Below, one piece after another: positions 57,361 through 64,000 of a stretch of 64,000 bases of DNA. The notes under the pieces were generated by a model. That model was not told the origin of the DNA, ran no database searches, and was given only the letters and a program-made list of their open reading frames with translations. Position 1 is the stretch's first letter. Every line of letters begins with the position of its first letter. This DNA comes from Linderina pennispora (taxonomy: Eukaryota > Kickxellomycota > Kickxellomycetes > Kickxellales > Kickxellaceae): positions 1,612,001 through 1,676,000 of the forward strand of contig NW_024468250.1 in assembly GCF_002104995.1 (NCBI RefSeq). Direction: 5' to 3'. The position numbers and the translations under genes are program-made.

Positions 57361-59921
<2,561 letters not shown>

Positions 59922-60045
59922 TTTTCGATTTCCTTGTCTCGCTTCTTTCCTCAATGAGCTGTATAAATCTTTTCCTTCACCTAATCTACATGGACTGATA
60001 CATGTGGTCCGCCTCTTCAAGCTACTCCTTGGCGCTTCCTCAGAA

Positions 60046-61141
60046 CTAATCGGCAGTCACGTTCCAGGATTGGCTGGTCCACTGATGATAAAGTGCCTGC
60101 TCTCCATTTTCTTTGGGATATCCACGTCCATCCAATACGCTCAGTCCTAGGTGGGTATAATCGTCGGGCAGATACCAATCGTAATCTTTAAGCATATTAG
60201 GGAGTATGGTCAGCATAAGCAGGCTGGTTGTCCAGACAAGTGAACTGGACGTTGTGTCTGTCCCGGCTTCCAGCATCAGCATGCTTTCAACTTGGACTTC
60301 GGTTTTGTTCACTCTAACGCTTGGCTCCGGGTCTTCAGCGTCGAGGAAGGCCTGGAGCAGATCAGTTGGCTTCTCTGTTCCGTCTGCCAGCAGAGCACGG
60401 CGCTTGTCGATGGTATCCTTGGCAAATCGGGAGACGGCTGTAAAACTCTTCTCCAACTGTTGCATCAGAAGCGAGAATGGAAAAACTTGATAACTGGCAG
60501 CGATGCCCTGCAAGCATGCAGTGTCACTGTATCTGTGATCTGGTGGAGCAGTGTATTGTCGTTATTTTTGAGACCGCTGAACTCTTGCCCGCAAACAAGC
60601 AAGCCGATTATGTCGAGTGTTGCCAGAATATAGTCGATTTTGTAGCTGATTTCTGTGCGCCCTATGCTGCTGGCCACAATCTGTGCATCCCATTTCTCCT
60701 TGAGTGCCAAATATCCATACTTTAGAATATTTGGCTCCATCTTCTGCAAGTACCCCAGATTGAAATAGGGCCCAACCTGACGCTTTCGCATGCTGACAAA
60801 GTTTGCATTGCTCGAACTGACAGTATTCTCTTTCCCAAACAAGTGGAAAGCATCACAGAAATCGGGTTTGCGAAAAGCATAGGTGCTTAGAGCCGACTTC
60901 AAATCAGAAAGGCTCGACAGAGATCGGCATTTGGTCCACATACATAGAGGTCGCCATATCTTTCATAGTATTCCAGTGCATATTTATTCATCTTTCCAGA
61001 CAGACCAACACACCCTAATCGTATTTTCGTCAGACGGGCAAGCAAGGGTCCAGGGATGCTGCGGAGGTGAAATGTATAGTACATAAGACACCTTGTACAG
61101 TACCAGGACAGCAGCTGCAGCCAGCACATTGGCGAGTTTAG
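60046..61141 (-). pseudogene. Truncated cytochrome P450, no heme-binding region
   Basis: N-terminal anchor (ANVLAAAAVLVLYKVSYVLY) and proline hinge (LRSIPGPLLARLTKIRLG), then YALEYYERYGDLYVCGPN, SLSDLKSALSTYAFRKPDF, VSMRKRQVGPYFNLGYLQKM and DIIGLLVCGQEFSGLKNND. The I-helix has AGTDTTSSSLVWTTSLLML (about 60210-60255). Shortly after it the sequence ends (WTSQSWNVTAD): no ExxR helix and no FxxGxRxC heme Cys are seen on this strand. Frame shifts near 61075, 60940 and 60490, and no in-frame ATG before the anchor. A dead gene by domain loss, not only by frameshift. Convergent with MET3, 124 bp away. Confidence 0.7.
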
Positions 61142-62197
61142 CAGAGTTATAGAGAAATGTATACCTCTTTCAAATCAGGTACCTGAAAATCACCAAAATG
61201 CATCATTATAGATATTAGTGAAGAGCATTAGCAAGAAAATGTATGTTTGTGCCCGCCTCCAACTGATCATGAATATAAAGAAATGCATATAGTCATTTGT
61301 AGTTAATATACTATTAGTGGCGCATATTGCTGACTGCTGGTTTAAAACAGTGAGGTGTATATATCATTTATTGTACTCAGTAGATATGTGCTATATGCTA
61401 TAGCAGAATGAAGCAAGTGGTTTTAGCAATTCATTTTTAACGTATTTTCCTTATAAACACATCTTTCTTTAGGGTAAAACAAGATGTACTTCGAAAGCAA
61501 AAGCTCACGAGCTGTTGCAGGAGACTGTTTGTTCCAGCATTTCACATTTGAGATAATACAAAATCAACTGCTCTTCCTACCAATCATCGAAATTTCTATG
61601 CATCAAAGTCGGCCATGTCTGTCGCTGTCAAAGCAGATATGTTTTCTAACCATACTAACTTGTGATTCAAATCCATATGATTTTAGGAACCATGGATCAA
61701 GACCTTTAGGCCACAATGGCCAGCCATACTATTCCAGGCAGCTGGCGCATCTACTAGATGGCACCCACCCTTTCACCTGTGATCCCTCCTTCCATATAGC
61801 ATATTTCATACGTTCAATATACGTCATGGAAAGGTGCTGGAGTAACATATTCTAGACAGTTGTAGGAGGCAGTATATCTAAGTGTATCGTATCAAGACAC
61901 AACATAACTTTCGCAAGAATCTCTTTATCATGCTTACTGCTAATCTTGCCAACTTCAAGTCGACTGGTGAACTTGAAGATACATGCTGGAAGCAAGATGT
62001 GATGTGCGGCATGTGAAATGAGGGAAAGTCAAACCTATTGACTCTCAGTATCATGAGTTGTGAATTAACCGGTGGCATCTTATTTTCCTAGGAACTCCTA
62101 TGATTTTGGCTGTTGTGTCTCAGGTACGATACACCTGGATAGACAGCTTCTTGCAGCTGTCTGGGATACGTTTACTCTCTAAGCACCCTTCCACGAC
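61142..62197. other. A/T-rich region without a gene; holds one arm of an inverted repeat
   Basis: Short ORFs only. The plus-strand ORF at 61484-61855 owes its protein-like tail to the repeat arm at about 61660-61840. Confidence 0.4.
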
Positions 62198-62370
62198 CTA
62201 TATTGAATATATGCAATATGCTATATGAAAGAAGGAAGGAGGGATTGTCAGGCGAAAAGGGTGGGTGCTCGTCTGAGTGGTGGCACTAGTCGCCTGGAAT
62301 AGTATGGAATGGCTATTGTGGTCTAAGGGTCTTGATTCATGGGTTCCTGAAATCAAGTGGATTTGGAACC
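61660..62370. repeat. Imperfect inverted repeat, arms about 61660-61840 and 62190-62370
   Basis: The plus strand of the left arm (TTCAAATCCATATGATTT.. through the GGCACCCACCC block to CCATATAGCATAT) matches the reverse complement of the right arm at roughly three bases in four, with small indels. Arms ~180 bp, spacer ~350 bp. Both arms read in the same relative frame (DFRNHGSRPLGHNGQPYYS versus GTHESRPLDHNSHSILFQ), so they probably derive from one old coding or repeat sequence. Confidence 0.65.
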
Positions 62371-62868
62371 ACAGGTAGATATCACAGATATGGTTGGAAT
62401 ATGCCACCACATCAAATATAGTTGCATTCTCTATTGGTGTGTCTTTGTATAAAGCGAGGGCATTTATACTATTAAATGGATAATGATATAAGCATATCTC
62501 CTTCCACTTCGGAAATGGTATTGGCGAGGAAACATATATCCGATCCTTTTGTAGACTCATTTACATCAGGGTAATGCAGAACTTCAAGCGACCTTAGGTT
62601 TTCAAAAAACAACCGACCCATGGTGGCTGTGTCTGAAGATATGCCATGAATGCGCAATGTCGGAATAAAACAACGCCAATCTCACTAGCGAAGGGGCATA
62701 AATCTTAGGGAGTCGCTCAGCACCCCTGCTGTTGATGGGAAGAATCAGGTTTGCGAGATATGAGGAGAAATATCTGCGATCAAATACTGGAAGCATAAAG
62801 TCTGATAAACTTGTTTGTGCTAAAAAGGTAAAAATTGAACATGCCACAAAGTGCCTCACATGAGGCAC
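62198..62868 (-). pseudogene. Remnant of an F-box/LRR-like protein gene (tentative)
   Basis: Overlapping minus-strand stretches read LRR-like blocks: RLPKIYAPSLVRLALFYSDI (62602-62868), then LFFENLRSLEVLHYPDVNES (62472-62657), then WKEICLYHYPFNSINALALY in a third frame. Leucine spacing resembles fungal F-box-associated LRR proteins, which are often expanded and decaying. Frames change several times and no start is evident. The 3' end runs into the inverted repeat. Confidence 0.3.
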
Positions 62869-63012
62869 ATGTGCTATAGAGTACTGAGAAGCTTATGACT
62901 GTCGCTCTCTAATTTACATCCCTTTTTCATCTGTTGAAGGTAGCCTATCATAATTGATCTGCACTTCGGAAATAAATGGCAGAGACCAAATCGTTCGTAT
63001 AGAAATATTGTA

Positions 63013-64000
63013 TTAAAAAGTACCATAGCTTGTCTGCTCCGAATGCTTGGCGATCAGCTCCTCGGTAAACTTCCACAGTTCCTCCTGCTCGTCAACACTA
63101 CTGGCCGACGGGTGAGCATGGGTAGTTTGGCAGCGAACGAAATACTTGCCGGACACACCATTGACCTTGGGGGACAGGGCAAGGTAGATCGAAGTCAGCG
63201 CACCCTGAGTTGGGTTAATGAACAGAAGGTTCTGCAGACGCTGCCACAGGCCAATGTGTGCAAAAATGTTGGTGGAGATAAAGCCAGGGTGCAACGAGTT
63301 GGTTGTAACCTCGGTTCCCTCAAGCCTCCGTGCCAAAGCTGCCGTGAACATGACGTTTGAGAGTTTCGCATTGCAGTAAGCGAACAGACGGCTGTACGCA
63401 CGCTTATCTTTGACCATCTCCTTGTCAAAGCGGGCATTGATGTAGCTGGCAATTGACGAGATATTGATGATCCGCGCCGGCCCCGACCTCTTGATGACAT
63501 CCAGAAGCTTGTTTGTCAGGAGAAAGTGCCCGACATGGTTGGTGCCGAATTGCATCTCGATACCCTCCACTGTGGTCATATATGGGCACATGAAAACGCC
63601 AGCGTTGTTGACCAGCAAGCTCAGCGACTGGTGACGTTTCTTGAACTCCCCAGCGAACTTGCGAATCGACGCGAATGAAGCCAAATCTAGGACCATCAGC
63701 TCAAAGTTGTCGGTTCCAGTTTCCGCCTTGAGCCTGTTGACAGCCTCTTCGCCGAGCTTCGGGTTGCGGCACGCCAAAATGGTATGATAGCCAGCGCGGC
63801 CAATTGCCTTGGCGGTTTCGTAGCCGATTCCGGAATTTGCACCAGTAATGACGGCAGTTTTTCCATTTCCAGCCCCATTATCGAGGGCGTCTTTGACAAT
63901 ATCGTCGACCTGCTTCTGCGAGTTAACAAGGGCCTTAGAAAGGAACGCATAGATAATGTCTATGAGGCTGCCCAGCGACCCACTTATCCAGATGAGTGGC
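63013..64000 (-). CDS. Short-chain dehydrogenase/reductase, retinol-dehydrogenase-like, N-terminus outside window
   Basis: NAD(P)-dependent oxidoreductase; the frame is open to the window end. A hydrophobic segment at the edge (PLIWISGSLGSLIDIIYAFL) suggests an N-terminal membrane anchor. Rossmann motif AVITGANSGIGYETAK, then LACRNPKLGEEAVNRL, LLVNNAGVF (NNAG), INISSIASY (catalytic Ser) and YCNAKLSN (YxxxK) and LHPGFISTNIF. All catalytic residues are in one unbroken frame, so it should be active. It resembles the RDH11-14/WWOX-type SDRs; the substrate may be a lipid or retinoid-like carbonyl. Stop TAA at 63013-63015. Confidence 0.88.
   Translation of the reverse strand, partial: PLIWISGSLGSLIDIIYAFLSKALVNSQKQVDDIVKDALDNGAGNGKTAVITGANSGIGYETAKAIGRAGYHTILACRNPKLGEEAVNRLKAETGTDNFELMVLDLASFASIRKFAGEFKKRHQSLSLLVNNAGVFMCPYMTTVEGIEMQFGTNHVGHFLLTNKLLDVIKRSGPARIINISSIASYINARFDKEMVKDKRAYSRLFAYCNAKLSNVMFTAALARRLEGTEVTTNSLHPGFISTNIFAHIGLWQRLQNLLFINPTQGALTSIYLALSPKVNGVSGKYFVRCQTTHAHPSASSVDEQEELWKFTEELIAKHSEQTSYGTF

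Overview
The window is fungal nuclear DNA: moderately GC-rich genes with short GTAAGT..TAG introns, TATA boxes, no operons, and fungal families such as an ATP sulfurylase with a C-terminal APS-kinase-like domain, an Spt23/Mga2-type IPT-ankyrin factor, Aha1 and Agx1. Gene content and the tandem 7TM array would fit an early-diverging, zygomycete-grade fungus, perhaps Kickxellomycotina; that placement is inference and only moderately secure.

Layout. 0-5.1 kb: the 3' part of a mitochondrial PDK/BCKDK-family kinase (+), a BAHD acyltransferase (+), a degenerate repeat copy, and a questin-oxidase-like gene (-). 7.1-14.7 kb: TAF7 (-), then four tandem paralogous 7TM receptor genes (-), the first intact and the other three frame-broken. 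15.2-21.1 kb: mitochondrial aconitase (-), a DNAJC9-type J-protein (+) and an AHA1 gene whose second exon adds a tail-anchor-like end (-). 22-28 kb: small TATA-driven unknown genes and a USP7/Ubp15-like gene that has lost its catalytic Cys and His (+). 28-35.7 kb: an ABCG half-transporter (-), KGD4 (+), dihydrolipoamide dehydrogenase (-) and ATIC/PurH (-). 36.8-38.2 kb: a second, inverted and longer copy of the repeat. 38.7-55.5 kb, all minus: DUF4419 protein, Spt23/Mga2-like factor, alanine-glyoxylate aminotransferase, V-ATPase subunit c, mitochondrial ClpX, a twin-CX9C protein and the DBP4/DDX10 helicase. 55.7-59.9 kb, plus: prohibitin-2, an unrecognised protein, ATP sulfurylase. 60-64 kb: a truncated P450, an inverted repeat with LRR-like remnants, and a membrane-anchored SDR running off the end.

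Mitochondrial function dominates: the PDK/BCKDK kinase, aconitase, KGD4, E3, aminotransferase, ClpX, CX9C protein and prohibitin are eight mitochondrial genes in 64 kb. KGD4 (the adaptor that brings E3 to 2-oxoglutarate dehydrogenase) and the E3 gene are convergent neighbours 67 bp apart.

Quality caveat: many clearly conserved genes are broken by single-base indels, mostly one extra base in a G or C run (TAF7, ACO1, DNAJC9, ATIC, AGX1, CLPX, DBP4, MET3 and others). LPD1, SPT23 and PHB2 have none. Most of these breaks are probably consensus errors, so a frameshift alone is not taken here as proof of a pseudogene. Loss of catalytic residues within an unbroken frame, as in the USP7-like gene, is stronger evidence.
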